A stretch of DNA of 64,000 nucleotides. Source: Geodermatophilus sp. TF02-6 (GTDB taxonomy: Bacteria; Actinomycetota; Actinomycetes; Mycobacteriales; Geodermatophilaceae). Positions 46,584 to 56,008 of this stretch are shown one piece after another. Each line of letters starts with the position of its first letter. Within the stretch, counting starts at the first letter, position 1. The notes beneath the pieces were generated by a model. It was not told the DNA's origin, ran no database searches, and worked only from the letters and a program-made list of their open reading frames with translations. Where the stretch lies: contig NZ_QOHF01000015.1 in assembly GCF_003319115.1 (NCBI RefSeq), positions 1 through 64,000 on the forward strand, in the 5' to 3' direction. A program made the translations under genes and the position numbers.

Positions 46584-46679
46584 GTGCGGAGGCGGCCCCG
46601 CGGCGGTCCCGCGGGGCCGGCCGCACCGCCACGGGGTCGACGGGGCCGGCGGCCCGACCCCTCGACGGAAGGGGTGACG

Positions 46680-47741
46680 GTGGAGCCGGAGGGGGTGTCC
46701 CGGGCGCTGGCCATGTCCGACGTGGCCGCCCGCGCCGGTGTCTCCCACCAGACGGTGTCCCGGGTGGTCAACGGGCACCCCCACGTGGCCCCGCAGACCC
46801 GGGAGCGGGTCGAACGGGCCATCCGCGAGCTCGGGTACCGGCCCAACACCGCCGCTCGGGCGCTGGTCACCGGCTCGACCCGCACCTTCGGCTTCGTCAC
46901 CGTCACCATCAACCAGTACGGCCCGGCCCAGACCCTGGTCGGCCTGGAGCAGGCGGCGCGGTCGGCGGGCTACTCGCTGTCGGTCACCGTCCTCGACGAG
47001 GCGACCGCGGAGGCCATGCACGACGCGGTCGACCGGTTCGCCGCGCAGTCGGTCGACGCGGTCCTGGCGCTGGCCACCTACGACGATGCGGCCGAGGCGC
47101 TGCACCTGGTCTCGACGCCGGTGCCGCTGGTCACCGTCCAGAGCGGAGGAGCGGTGGAGGAGCCCGCCGTCGGCGTGGACCAGGTGACCGGAGCCCGGCT
47201 GGCCACCCGGCACCTGCTCGACCTCGGGCACCGCACCGTGCACCACGTCGCCGGGCCCGCCGACTCCAAGGAGGCCCGCGACCGCATCGCGGGCTGGCAG
47301 GCGGAGCTGTGCGCGGCCGGCGCCTGCGCGCCCGGCTATCCCCGCGGCGACTGGACGCCGTCCTCGGGCTACGCCGCCGGCCGGGAGCTGGCCGCCCGCC
47401 GCCGGGCCGGCGAGGAGGTCACCGCGGTGTTCCTGGCCAACGACCAGATGGCGCTGGGCCTGCTCGCCGCCCTCCACGAGGAGGGCCTGGAGGCCCCGCG
47501 GGACGTCAGCGTGGTCGGCTTCGACGACCTACCCGAGGCGCCGTACTTCACCCCGCCGCTGACCACGGTGCGCCAGGACTTCGCCGAGCTGGGCCGCCGG
47601 GCGGTGCAGCTCGTGCTCGCCCGGCTCCGGGGCGAGGACTTGCGCCTGGAACCGGTGCCGCCGGCCCTGCTGGTGCGGTCGAGCACCGGGCCGGCACCGG
47701 TCACCGCGGTGCCCGCCCATGGCCGACCATCATCGTGTTAA
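46680..47741 (+). CDS. araR: LacI-family regulator, probable AraR
   Basis: 353 residues. The N-terminal LacI helix-turn-helix (MSDVAARAGVSHQTVSRVVN) is followed by the hinge (YRPNTAARALV) and a periplasmic-binding-like sensor domain ending DVSVVGFDDLPEAPYFTPPL. It lies between the importer and araBDA genes, and motifs of the LacI type precede both units. Derepression by L-arabinose or a metabolite is inferred. The start is ambiguous: the GTG at 46680 has GGAAGG correctly spaced; the GTG at 46674 is the alternative. The stop codon overlaps the downstream operator. Confidence 0.88.
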   Translation: MEPEGVSRALAMSDVAARAGVSHQTVSRVVNGHPHVAPQTRERVERAIRELGYRPNTAARALVTGSTRTFGFVTVTINQYGPAQTLVGLEQAARSAGYSLSVTVLDEATAEAMHDAVDRFAAQSVDAVLALATYDDAAEALHLVSTPVPLVTVQSGGAVEEPAVGVDQVTGARLATRHLLDLGHRTVHHVAGPADSKEARDRIAGWQAELCAAGACAPGYPRGDWTPSSGYAAGRELAARRRAGEEVTAVFLANDQMALGLLAALHEEGLEAPRDVSVVGFDDLPEAPYFTPPLTTVRQDFAELGRRAVQLVLARLRGEDLRLEPVPPALLVRSSTGPAPVTAVPAHGRPSSC

Positions 47742-47749
47742 CGCTGACA
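47736..47749. promoter_or_regulatory. LacI-type operator before araB
   Basis: TGTTAACGCTGACA matches the motif at 42364-42377 at 12 of 14 positions. Its first bases form the last codon and the TAA stop (47739-47741) of the regulator gene, and araB starts 60 bp further on. Repression at this site would control araBDA. Confidence 0.75.
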
Positions 47750-47808
47750 TCGCCGATGGTGACGCCGTCCGGTCGTCGTCGCGACCACCACCGGGAGCAG
47801 GAGGACTG

Positions 47809-49584
47809 ATGTCGCAGCCGAGGGCCGCCGAGGCCCACGTCGTCGGGGTCGACTTCGGGACGCTGTCCGGACGCGCGGTCGTGGTCCGGGTGGCCGACGG
47901 CGCGGAGCTGGGCAGCGCCGTCCACGCCTACGAGCACGCCGTCGTCGACCGGACGCTGCCGTCGACCGGGCAGCCGCTGCCGCCGGACTGGGCGCTGCAG
48001 ATGCCGGGGGACTGGCTGGCGGTCCTCCGGACGGCGGTGCCCGAGGCGCTGGCCGCCAGCGGGGTCGACCCGTCCTCCGTCATCGGCATCGGCACCGACT
48101 TCACCGCCTGCACCGTGCTGCCGACCACCGCCGACGGGACGCCGCTGTGCGACCTCGAGCGGTTCCGCGACCGGCCGCACGCCCACCCCAAGCTGTGGAA
48201 GCACCACGCCGCCCAGCCGCACGCCGACCGGATCAACCGGCTGGCGGAGGACCGCGGGGAGAAGTGGCTGGCCCGCTACGGCGGCCGCATCTCCAGCGAG
48301 TGGGAGTTCGCCAAGGCGCTGCAGCTGCTCGAGGAGGACCCGGAGGTCTACGCCGGCACCGAGCGCTGGGTGGAGGCGGCCGACTGGATCATCTGGCAGC
48401 TGTGCGGCACCTACGTCCGCAACGCCTGCACCGCCGGCTACAAGGGCATCCACCAAGACGGGCGCTACCCCTCGCGGGAGTACCTCGCCGCGCTGGACCC
48501 GGCGTTCGAGACCTTCGTCGAGGAGAAGCTGGAGCACCCGATCGCCCAGCTCGGCGAGCGGGCCGGCTCGCTGACCGCCGAGGCCGCCGCGTGGACCGGC
48601 CTGCCGGAGGGGATCGCCGTCGCCGTCGGCAACGTCGACGCGCACGTGACCGCGCCGGCCGCCCGGGCCACCGAGCCCGGGCAGATGCTCGCGGTCATGG
48701 GCACCTCCACCTGCCACGTCATGAGCAGCGACGTGCTCGGCGAGGTGCCGGGCATGTGCGGCGTGGTGGACGGCGGCATCGTCCCCGGGCTGTGGGGCTA
48801 CGAGGCCGGGCAGAGCGGGGTCGGCGACGTCTTCGGGTGGTTCGTCGACACCGCCGTCCCGGCCGCCTACGCCGACGCGGCCGCCGCCCGGGGGCTCGGG
48901 CTGCACGAGCACCTCACCGAGCTGGCCGCCGCCCAGGAGGTCGGCGAGCACGGCCTGGTCGCGCTGGACTGGCACGGCGGCAACCGCTCGGTGCTGGTCG
49001 ACCACGAGCTCTCCGGCGTCGTCCTCGGGCAGACGCTGGCCACCCGCCCGGAGGACACCTACCGGGCGCTGCTGGAGGCGACCGCGTTCGGCACCCGCAC
49101 CATCATCGAGGCGTTCGAGGGCAGCGGCGTCCCGGTGACCGAGCTGGTCGTCGCCGGCGGGCTGCTGAGGAACCGCTTCCTCATGCAGGTCTACGCCGAC
49201 GTCACCCGGCGTCCGCTGTCGGTGATCGGCTCCGACCAGGGCCCGGCGCTGGGCTCGGCGGTCTTCGCCGCCGTGGCGGCCGGCGCGTACCCGGACGTGC
49301 ACGCGGCGGCCGCCGCGATGGGCAAGGTGCAGCGGGCGGTCTACGTCCCCGACGAGGAGCGGGCCGCGCGGTACGACGCCCTCTACGCCGAGTACGTGCG
49401 GCTGCACGACCACTTCGGCCGCGGGGGCAACGACGTGCTGCACCGGCTGCGGGCCATCCGCCGGGACGCCGTCGCCCGGGCCGGCCGCCGGGAGACCGAG
49501 CCGCAGGTCGCCGACGTCGAGACCACCTCGTCCGCCCTGGTCCCGGAGTCCGGCACCACCACATCTGCCCTGACCGTGGAGTGA
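47809..49584 (+). CDS. araB: Ribulokinase AraB
   Basis: A 591-residue FGGY kinase. The N-terminal ATPase fold starts [17 protein letters not shown]; substrate contacts lie near [20 protein letters not shown] and [19 protein letters not shown]; the C-terminal domain has [25 protein letters not shown] and [14 protein letters not shown]. It phosphorylates L-ribulose to the 5-phosphate. It is first gene of araB-D-A. The ATG at 47809 follows AGGAGGA. Confidence 0.95.
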   Translation: MSQPRAAEAHVVGVDFGTLSGRAVVVRVADGAELGSAVHAYEHAVVDRTLPSTGQPLPPDWALQMPGDWLAVLRTAVPEALAASGVDPSSVIGIGTDFTACTVLPTTADGTPLCDLERFRDRPHAHPKLWKHHAAQPHADRINRLAEDRGEKWLARYGGRISSEWEFAKALQLLEEDPEVYAGTERWVEAADWIIWQLCGTYVRNACTAGYKGIHQDGRYPSREYLAALDPAFETFVEEKLEHPIAQLGERAGSLTAEAAAWTGLPEGIAVAVGNVDAHVTAPAARATEPGQMLAVMGTSTCHVMSSDVLGEVPGMCGVVDGGIVPGLWGYEAGQSGVGDVFGWFVDTAVPAAYADAAAARGLGLHEHLTELAAAQEVGEHGLVALDWHGGNRSVLVDHELSGVVLGQTLATRPEDTYRALLEATAFGTRTIIEAFEGSGVPVTELVVAGGLLRNRFLMQVYADVTRRPLSVIGSDQGPALGSAVFAAVAAGAYPDVHAAAAAMGKVQRAVYVPDEERAARYDALYAEYVRLHDHFGRGGNDVLHRLRAIRRDAVARAGRRETEPQVADVETTSSALVPESGTTTSALTVE

Positions 49585-49589
49585 TCGGT

Positions 49590-50270
49590 GTGACTGCCAC
49601 CCAGCCCCGCACCGAGCGGGGCACCCACCGGGCGCAGCGCGAGCACGTCGCCGCCCTGCACGCCGAGCTCACCCGCTACCGGCTGGTGACCTGGACCTCG
49701 GGGAACGTCTCCGAGCGGGTGCCCGGCGAGGAGCTGTTCGTCATCAAGGGCAGCGGCGTCTCCTACGACGAGCTGACCTGGGAGGGCATCACCGTCTGCG
49801 ACCTCGACGGCAACGCCGTGGACGGGGTGAAGTTGCCCTCCAGCGACACCGACGCGCACGCCTACGTCTACCGGCACGTGCCCGAGGTGCACGGCCAGGT
49901 GCACACCCACAGCCCCTACGCCACGGCGTGGGCGGCGCGTGCGGAGGAGATCCCGTGCGTGCTCACCGCGATGGCCGACGAGTTCGGCGGGCCGATCCCG
50001 GTCGGGCCGTTCGCGCTCATCGGGGACGACTCCATCGGCCGGGGCATCGTGGAGACGCTGCGCGGCTCGCGCTCGCCGGCGGTGCTCATGCGCAACCACG
50101 GCGTCTTCACCATCGGCCCCTCGGCGCGCGCGGCGGTGAAGGCCGCGGTCATGACCGAGGACGTCGCCCGCACGGTGCACCTGTCGCGCCAGCTCGGCGA
50201 GCCGCTGCCGATCGCGCAGGCCGACGTCGACTCCCTGTACGCCCGCTACCAGAACGTCTACGGACAGTGA
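49590..50270 (+). CDS. araD: L-ribulose-5-phosphate 4-epimerase AraD
   Basis: A 226-residue class-II aldolase-type epimerase. Zinc histidines lie in [13 protein letters not shown] near residue 102 and [12 protein letters not shown] near 170. [20 protein letters not shown] near 34 is the phosphate loop. It makes D-xylulose 5-phosphate. The GTG at 49590 has GGAG 8 bp upstream; an upstream GTG at 49581 overlaps the araB stop. Confidence 0.94.
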   Translation: MTATQPRTERGTHRAQREHVAALHAELTRYRLVTWTSGNVSERVPGEELFVIKGSGVSYDELTWEGITVCDLDGNAVDGVKLPSSDTDAHAYVYRHVPEVHGQVHTHSPYATAWAARAEEIPCVLTAMADEFGGPIPVGPFALIGDDSIGRGIVETLRGSRSPAVLMRNHGVFTIGPSARAAVKAAVMTEDVARTVHLSRQLGEPLPIAQADVDSLYARYQNVYGQ

Positions 50271-50281
50271 GGACGGACATC

Positions 50282-51784
50282 GTGGATTCCTTCGCCGGAG
50301 CGGAGGTCTGGTTCCTGACCGGCAGCCAGGGGCTGTACGGCGAGGAGACGCTGCAGCAGGTCGCCGGGCAGTCGCAGCGGGTCGCCGCGGCGCTGGACGA
50401 GGCCGGTGAGGTCCCGGTCCGGGTGGTCTGGAAGCCGGTGCTCACCGACGCCGGCGCGATCCGCCGGGCGATGGGTGCGGCCAACGAGGACCCGTCCTGC
50501 GTCGGCGTCATCACCTGGATGCACACCTTCTCCCCGGCGAAGATGTGGATCTCCGGGCTCGAGGCGCTGCGGCTGCCGCTGCTGCACCTGCACACCCAGG
50601 CCGACGCCGCCCTGCCGTGGGCGACGATCGACATGGACTTCATGAACCTCAACCAGGCCGCGCACGGCGACCGGGAGTACGGGTTCGTCCTGACCCGGCT
50701 GCGCCTGCCGCGGACGACGGTCGCCGGGCACGTGTCCGACCCACGGGTGCGGGCCCGGGTCGGCTCGTGGGCGCGGGCGGCGACGGCGGCGCACGCGGCG
50801 CGGTCGCTCAAGCTGGCCCGCTTCGGCGACAACATGCGCAACGTCGCGGTGACCGAGGGCGACAAGGTGGAGGCGGAGATCCGCTTCGGCATGTCGGTGA
50901 ACACCTGGGGGGTCGACGACCTGGTCGCCGTGGTGGATGCCGTGGAGGACAAGGCCGTCGACGCCCTCGTCGAGGAGTACGGCGACCGCTACGACTGGGC
51001 CGACGACTGCCGGCCGGGCGCGCCACGGCACGAGGCGGTGCGCTACCAGGCCCGCGTCGAGGCGGCGCTGCGCAGCTTCCTCGAGGACGGCGGCTTCGGC
51101 GCGTTCACCACCAACTTCGAGGACCTCGGCGGGCTGCGCCAGCTGCCGGGCCTCGCCGTCCAGCGGCTGATGGCCGACGGCTACGGCTTCGGCGGCGAGG
51201 GGGACTGGAAGACCTCGGCGCTGCTGCGGGTGCTGAAGGTGGCCGCCGCCGGGCTGCCCGGCGGGACCTCCTTCATGGAGGACTACACCTACGACCTCAC
51301 CGGCACCCCGAAGATCCTCGGCGCGCACATGCTCGAGGTGTGCCCGACCCTCGCCGGGGAGCGGCCGCGGGTGGAGGTGCACCCGCTGTCCATCGGCGGC
51401 CGCGAGGACCCGGCCCGGCTGGTGTTCACCGCGGCCCCCGGCGCGGGCGTCGTCGTCGGCTGGTGCGACCTGGGCGACCGGTTCCGCTGGGTGGCCGACG
51501 AGATCGACGTCGTCGAACCGGACGAGCCGCTGCCGAACCTGCCGGTGGCCCGCGCGGTGTGGCGGCCGCGGCCGGACTTCGAGACGGCGACCGAGGGCTG
51601 GCTGACCGCCGGCGGCCCGCACCACACGGTGCTGTCGACGGCGCTCGGGGCCGACGAGCTCACCGACCTGGCCGAGGTGTTCTCCACCGAGCTGGTGCTC
51701 ATCGACGCCGACACCACCCGGCGCAGCCTGGCCAAGGAGCTGCGCTGGAGCGCCGCCTACCACCGCCTCGCCCAGGGCCTGTAG
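50282..51784 (+). CDS. araA: L-arabinose isomerase AraA
   Basis: A 500-residue arabinose isomerase. [20 protein letters not shown] opens the protein, and [50 protein letters not shown] (catalytic Glu) and [14 protein letters not shown] (metal His/Glu) are family blocks. It isomerises L-arabinose to L-ribulose. The GTG at 50282 is preferred; a GTG at 50267 overlaps the araD stop. It ends the operon. Confidence 0.95.
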   Translation: MDSFAGAEVWFLTGSQGLYGEETLQQVAGQSQRVAAALDEAGEVPVRVVWKPVLTDAGAIRRAMGAANEDPSCVGVITWMHTFSPAKMWISGLEALRLPLLHLHTQADAALPWATIDMDFMNLNQAAHGDREYGFVLTRLRLPRTTVAGHVSDPRVRARVGSWARAATAAHAARSLKLARFGDNMRNVAVTEGDKVEAEIRFGMSVNTWGVDDLVAVVDAVEDKAVDALVEEYGDRYDWADDCRPGAPRHEAVRYQARVEAALRSFLEDGGFGAFTTNFEDLGGLRQLPGLAVQRLMADGYGFGGEGDWKTSALLRVLKVAAAGLPGGTSFMEDYTYDLTGTPKILGAHMLEVCPTLAGERPRVEVHPLSIGGREDPARLVFTAAPGAGVVVGWCDLGDRFRWVADEIDVVEPDEPLPNLPVARAVWRPRPDFETATEGWLTAGGPHHTVLSTALGADELTDLAEVFSTELVLIDADTTRRSLAKELRWSAAYHRLAQGL

Positions 51785-51818
51785 ACCCGGGCCTCGTCCG
51801 GCCGGCGGTCCCGTCGGG

Positions 51819-52415
51819 TCACCCCGCGAGGAGCGCCTCCCGGCGCAGCAGCGTCTCGACGGCGTCCCGGGCCCGTTCCCGTGCTCGGCCGTCGCCCTCG
51901 AGCAGGGCGGACAGGATCGTACCGTCCACCACGGCGACGAGCGTGGCGACGTCGGCGCCCGGCCGGCCGCAGCGCTGCAGCACGTCGACGAGCAGGGCGT
52001 CGACCCGGTCGCGGGTTCCCCGCAGCACCGGCCGCAGCGCGGGGTGGCGGCCCGTGGCGAGGAATCGCTCGTAGAAGGCCAGCAGCTCGGCGTCGTCCCG
52101 GCGCCGGCCCAGGAGGACCTCGACCAGCGCCGCGGCCGTGACGGCCGGGGAGCGGCGCCGCCGCGGCAGCGCGTGCACCAGCGCGCCGGCCGCGGCCAGT
52201 TCCTCCGCGGCGATGCGCTCGGTGGCGGCGGCCAGCAGGTCGTCGAGGCCGGCGAAGTAGTAGGTCGTGGCCGCCAACGGCACCCCGGCGGTGCGTGCGA
52301 CGGCGCGGTGCGAGACGGCGTCGGGTCCCGCCGCGGCGAGGAGGGCCGCGGCCGCGGCGACCAGCGCGTCCCGGCGCGCGGCGCCCCTGGGCGTGGCGGC
52401 GTCCGGTCCGGGCAC
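51819..52415 (-). CDS. TetR-family regulator
   Basis: 198 residues. The N-terminal helix-turn-helix (DALVAAAAALLAAAGPDAVS, RAVARTAGVPLAATTYYFAG) is followed by an all-helical ligand domain. It starts 1 bp after the SMR pump stop, so pump and regulator form an operon. Repeats at 52777-52815, upstream of the pump, are the probable operators for feedback control. Start GTG 52415. Confidence 0.88.
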   Translation of the reverse strand: MPGPDAATPRGAARRDALVAAAAALLAAAGPDAVSHRAVARTAGVPLAATTYYFAGLDDLLAAATERIAAEELAAAGALVHALPRRRRSPAVTAAALVEVLLGRRRDDAELLAFYERFLATGRHPALRPVLRGTRDRVDALLVDVLQRCGRPGADVATLVAVVDGTILSALLEGDGRARERARDAVETLLRREALLAG

Positions 52416-52416
52416 C

Positions 52417-52743
52417 TCAGTGTGCCGAGGACGGCGACAGGTTGAGCCCCACGACGCCCGCGACGATCAGCAGGATCGACAGCAACCGGACGACGGTGAC
52501 CGGGTCGCGCAGGAACACCATGCCGACGACCGCGGTGCCGGCCGCGCCGATGCCGGTCCACACCGCGTAGGCGCTGCCGACCGGGAGCTGGCGCAGCCCC
52601 AGGCTGAGCAGCGTGAAGCTCACCGCCGCGCAGGCGGTGAAGGAGAGCGTCCAGCCCCACCGCGTGAAGCCGTCGGACAGCTTCAGCGAGACGGCGAACG
52701 CCGTCTCGAACAGTCCCGCCACGATCACCAGCGCCCAGGCCAC
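52417..52743 (-). CDS. SMR-family efflux pump
   Basis: A 108-residue four-helix protein. The essential membrane Glu lies in VAGLFETAFAVSLKLSDGFT near residue 13, and GSAYAVWTGIGAAGTAVVGM near 57 is the family block. Small multidrug resistance dimers exchange cationic drugs or guanidinium for protons; the SLKLSDGFTRW pattern is nearer the SugE/Gdx branch. First gene of the SMR-TetR operon; start GTG 52743. Confidence 0.88.
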   Translation of the reverse strand: MAWALVIVAGLFETAFAVSLKLSDGFTRWGWTLSFTACAAVSFTLLSLGLRQLPVGSAYAVWTGIGAAGTAVVGMVFLRDPVTVVRLLSILLIVAGVVGLNLSPSSAH

Positions 52744-52776
52744 GTCGTCCCCCTCCGGACCGGCTCCGCATCGAAC

Positions 52777-52815
52777 TGGTACGACCGTACAGCTTGGTTG
52801 GTACGGCCGTGCCAG
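52777..52815. promoter_or_regulatory. Probable TetR operators before the SMR-TetR operon
   Basis: Two near-palindromes, GGTACGACCGTAC (52778-52790) and GGTACGGCCGTGCC (52800-52813), share GTACGnCCGTrC and are spaced 22 bp apart. Together they form a larger imperfect inverted repeat. They lie 35-70 bp before the pump start, where the promoter should be. No guanidine-riboswitch motif is seen. Confidence 0.7.
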
Positions 52816-52853
52816 ACGGTGGTCGGCCTTCGGCGCCGGACCCGGAGCGGGTG

Positions 52854-54098
52854 TCAGAGCGGGACGCGGGAGACGGGGCAGGACATGCAGCGTGGGCCGC
52901 CGCGGCCGCTGCCGAGCTCGGAGCCGACGATCCGGACCACCTCGATCCCGGCCGCCTCGAGCGCTTCGTTGGTGACGGTGTTGCGCTCGTAGGCGACGGT
53001 CAGCCGCGGGGCGAGGGCGAGGGTGTTGTTGCCGTCGTCCCACTGCTCGCGCTCGGCGGTGACCGGGTCCAGGCCGGTGTCGATCACCCGCAGCCGGTCG
53101 AGGCCCATCGCCGCCGCGGCGGCCTCCAGGAACGGGGCCGGGCCGCGGACGGCCAGGTCGGTCGTGTCGGCGTCGGCGAGCCGGCCGGCCCCACCCTCCC
53201 CGGCGGTGACCGTCCAGGCCACCAGGTCGTGGGCGACGGCGGGGTACATGACGAACGCGTCGACGTCGACCATGGTGGCGACGGTGTCCAGGTGCATCGT
53301 GGCCCGCTGCTGGGCGATCGGGACGACCAGCACCGTGTGCGCCAGGCCGCGGGCGAACACCCGCCGCGCCAGCCGCTCTGCGCCGCCGGGCGTCGTCCGC
53401 TCGCCCACGCCGACCGCCACCACCCCGGGCGCCAGCAGCAGCACGTCACCGCCCTCGAGGTGCTCCAGGGAGGCGTCGTAGAGCTGCTCGGCACCGGCGA
53501 AGCGCGGGTGGTGGGCGTAGACGGCGGCGGTGATGGTGCTCTCCCGGTGGCGGGCCGGCATCGCCAGGGAGGTGACCGCCACCTCGTCGCCCACCCACAC
53601 CGACGAGTCGCGGGTGAACAGCAGGTTGGGCAACGGCCGGACGACGAAGTCGGAGCGGTCCATGAGCTCGTAGGAGAGGCCGCGCGCGCCGGGCAGCTCG
53701 TCGTGCGCCAGCCCGGCGATGAGCGTGGCGGCGAGGTCCTCGGGCGGGAGGTCGCCCAGGTGGGCGGCCGCCGTCCGCGTGAGCGTGGCCCCCAGCCGCG
53801 GGTCGTCGACGGCCGCGTCGATCAGCTCCGCGCGGGCCGCCGGGACGTCGAGCACCTCGGCCAGCAGCCGGTCGACGTAGAGCACCTCGACCCCGCGGGC
53901 GGTGAGCGCGGCGGCGAAGGCGTCGTGCTCCTCCTGCGCCCGCGGCACCCACGGCACCCCGTCGAAGAGCAGCTGGTCGTTGTTGCGCGGGGTCAGCCGG
54001 CGCAGCTCGTCGCCGGGCCGGTGCAGCAGGACGGTCCGCAGCGGCCCGACCTCGCTGGTCGCGCCCGGGATGGCGGTGTCGGCGGCGGGTGCGGTCAT
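52854..54098 (-). CDS. arcA: Arginine deiminase ArcA
   Basis: 414 residues. [15 protein letters not shown] near residue 155, [15 protein letters not shown] (Glu/Asp) near 212, [14 protein letters not shown] (catalytic His) near 275 and [12 protein letters not shown] at the end (nucleophile Cys) are the arginine-deiminase signatures. It hydrolyses arginine to citrulline and ammonia. No ArcB, ArcC or arginine transporter is adjacent, so it acts alone here. Family-B palindrome copy 2 lies upstream. Confidence 0.94.
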   Translation of the reverse strand: MTAPAADTAIPGATSEVGPLRTVLLHRPGDELRRLTPRNNDQLLFDGVPWVPRAQEEHDAFAAALTARGVEVLYVDRLLAEVLDVPAARAELIDAAVDDPRLGATLTRTAAAHLGDLPPEDLAATLIAGLAHDELPGARGLSYELMDRSDFVVRPLPNLLFTRDSSVWVGDEVAVTSLAMPARHRESTITAAVYAHHPRFAGAEQLYDASLEHLEGGDVLLLAPGVVAVGVGERTTPGGAERLARRVFARGLAHTVLVVPIAQQRATMHLDTVATMVDVDAFVMYPAVAHDLVAWTVTAGEGGAGRLADADTTDLAVRGPAPFLEAAAAAMGLDRLRVIDTGLDPVTAEREQWDDGNNTLALAPRLTVAYERNTVTNEALEAAGIEVVRIVGSELGSGRGGPRCMSCPVSRVPL

Positions 54099-54157
54099 GA
54101 GGCGAGGCTGGCACAGCCGGTGGACGACGGCCGCGCACCACCGCCTGGTGGGCCCGG

Positions 54158-54248
54158 CGGATGATCAGCTGAGCTGGTCGTGGCGCGTCCTGGCTCACGG
54201 TCGACGGTGAGCCAGGACGCGTCGCGGTGATCCCAGCTGATCGTGCGG
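54158..54248. repeat. Long palindrome, family B copy 2
   Basis: The ends CGGATGATCAGCTGAGCTG and the inner GCGTCCTGGCTCAC/GTGAGCCAGGACGC arms around GTCGAC repeat the layout of the copy at 32053-32142. The outer arms have diverged here more than the inner ones. It lies between the arcA start and the end of the AGPS-like gene. Confidence 0.83.
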
Positions 54249-54269
54249 GCCGGGGCCGGGCCGGGACCC

Positions 54270-54284
54270 AGGACGGGGTCCTTC
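54270..54284. repeat. Partial copy of the dispersed G-rich repeat
   Basis: AGGACGGGGTCCTTC, the 3' half of the 34-bp repeat family, lies 1 bp before the stop codon of the AGPS-like gene. The 5' half is absent. Confidence 0.6.
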
Positions 54285-54285
54285 G

Positions 54286-55992
54286 TCACTCGGGGAGCAG
54301 GACGCCGGGGTTGCAGACACCCGCCGGGTCCAGCCGCTGCTTGACCGCCCGCAGCACCTCCACGCCCAGCGGGCCGATCTCGCGCTCCAGCCAGGGTCGG
54401 TGGTCGGCGCCGACGGCGTGGTGGTGGGTGAGCGTGCCGCCGGCGGCCATGAGCGCGTCGGTCGCCGCACGCTTGGCGGAGAGCCACTGCTGGATGGGCA
54501 GGGCGTCGTCGCGGTCGGCGAGCACGGTGACGTACAGCGAGGCGCCGGTCGGGTAGCCGTGCGAGACGTGGCTCATCACCAGCGCCGGCTTGCCGCGCCG
54601 GCCCAGCGACTCGCCCAGCGCCCCGCGGACGGCGTCGTAGACGGTGGGCAGCGCCGTCCAGGTGGCCGCCGTCTCCAGGGTCTCGACCAGCAGGCCGGCG
54701 TCGAGGAGGCTGTCGCGGGTGTAGGGCGCGGCGAACCGGTGCCTCCGCCACGACTCGCCGACCCGCCGGCCGACCCGCACCGCCCCGCTCTCGCGCAGCA
54801 CCGAGACCGCCGCCCGCCGGCGGGCGCGCAGCAGCGGGGGCAGCCCCTCCCAGCCGACGACCAGCAGGCAGCCCTCGCCGCGCCGCCGCACCCGCAGCAC
54901 GCCGCGCAGCGCCGCGGCGCCTCGGCCCGCGGCCATGAGCAGGTTGGCGCGCGTCTCGTCGGGGTCGGAGAGGCGGACGACGTCGGGCAGCAGGTCGTGC
55001 CGGGCCAGCCGCTGCAGCCCGGCCAGCCCGGCGGCCCACGACCGGAACGACCAGCCCTCGTAGGCGCGGGCCCGCGGCCGGGGGCGGACCCGCAGCGTCA
55101 GCTCGGTGATGACGCCGAGCGCCCCCTCCGACCCCAGCACCAGACCCAGCAGGTCGGGGCCGGCCGCCGACGCGGGTGGGGAGCCGACCTGCAGCACCCC
55201 GGACGGCGTGGCCAGCGTCAGCCCGGCCACCAGGTCGTCGAAGCGGCCGACGCCGGTGGAGGCCTGCCCCGCCGAGCGGGTGGCCGCGTACCCGCCCAGG
55301 GTGGCGTACTCCCAGCTCTGCGGCAGGTGCCCGAGGGTGAGGCCGGAGCGCTCCAGGTGCTCCTCCAGCGCCGGGGCGCGCATGCCCGGCCCCACCGTCA
55401 CCAGGGACGACGCGACGTCCAGCGCCCGCACCCCCGCCATCCGGGCCAGGTCGACCGAGACCGACGGCCGGTCGTCGGCGTCGATGCCCGACAGGCCGCC
55501 GACGACGCTGGTGCCGCCGCCGAAGGGCACCGCGACGACGCCCATCCCGCTGCACAGCGCCAGCAGCGCGGCGGTCTCCTCGGTGCTGCCCGGTGCGACC
55601 ACGGCGTCCGGCGCGTCGGAGGCGTCGCCCTCGCGCCGGCGCAGCAGGTCGAGGTAGCTCTTGCCGCCGGCGTGGCGCAGCCGGGTCTCCCGGTCGGTGC
55701 GCACGTGCTCCTCGCCCAGCAGCTCGACCAGCCGCAACCGGTAGTCCTCGGCCAGCCGGGAGGGCGCCAGCCGGATGTCGGCGACCGGCACCGGCGGGGT
55801 GCGCCGCGGCGTCCAGTCCAGCTCCCGCGCCAGGTGCCGGCGGGCGGTCCTGGGCAGCAGCTCCGCGAGGTCGGGGAAGGCCGTCAGCTGCAGGGTGCCG
55901 TCGTCGGCCTCCGTCCCGCCGGTGACCGTCGCGTCGCGGGGGCGGGTGGCCGGCCCCCAGCCCTGGATCGTGAGTTCGGGCTGCTCGGGCAC
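54286..55992 (-). CDS. FAD-binding oxidase, alkyl-DHAP synthase-like
   Basis: 568 residues. The FAD-binding PCMH domain has VAVPFGGGTSVVGGL near residue 165 and GHLPQSWEYATLGGYAATRS near 215; the C-terminal domain holds THHHAVGADHRPWLEREIGP and ends DPAGVCNPGVLLPE. This is the AGPS-like flavoprotein group seen in Actinomycetes, including M. tuberculosis Rv2251 near glpD1. It is divergent from glpD with only a 16-bp gap. Ether-lipid or related glycerolipid chemistry is a reasonable guess, no more. Confidence 0.86.
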   Translation of the reverse strand: MPEQPELTIQGWGPATRPRDATVTGGTEADDGTLQLTAFPDLAELLPRTARRHLARELDWTPRRTPPVPVADIRLAPSRLAEDYRLRLVELLGEEHVRTDRETRLRHAGGKSYLDLLRRREGDASDAPDAVVAPGSTEETAALLALCSGMGVVAVPFGGGTSVVGGLSGIDADDRPSVSVDLARMAGVRALDVASSLVTVGPGMRAPALEEHLERSGLTLGHLPQSWEYATLGGYAATRSAGQASTGVGRFDDLVAGLTLATPSGVLQVGSPPASAAGPDLLGLVLGSEGALGVITELTLRVRPRPRARAYEGWSFRSWAAGLAGLQRLARHDLLPDVVRLSDPDETRANLLMAAGRGAAALRGVLRVRRRGEGCLLVVGWEGLPPLLRARRRAAVSVLRESGAVRVGRRVGESWRRHRFAAPYTRDSLLDAGLLVETLETAATWTALPTVYDAVRGALGESLGRRGKPALVMSHVSHGYPTGASLYVTVLADRDDALPIQQWLSAKRAATDALMAAGGTLTHHHAVGADHRPWLEREIGPLGVEVLRAVKQRLDPAGVCNPGVLLPE

Positions 55993-55995
55993 GGC

Positions 55996-56001
55996 TACAG
56001 T
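55996..56001 (+). promoter_or_regulatory. -10 element for a leaderless glpD transcript
   Basis: TACAGT lies 7 bp before the glpD GTG within the 16-bp gap between two divergent start codons. Such a gap leaves no room for a Shine-Dalgarno leader on the plus strand, so the mRNA is probably leaderless, with the rest of the promoter inside the AGPS-like gene. Confidence 0.5.
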
Positions 56002-56008
56002 CTGCCGG

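Noticed and set aside
52744-52853. Guanidine riboswitch before the SMR pump
   Set aside because: No recognisable riboswitch core is present; the paired palindromes point to TetR operators instead.
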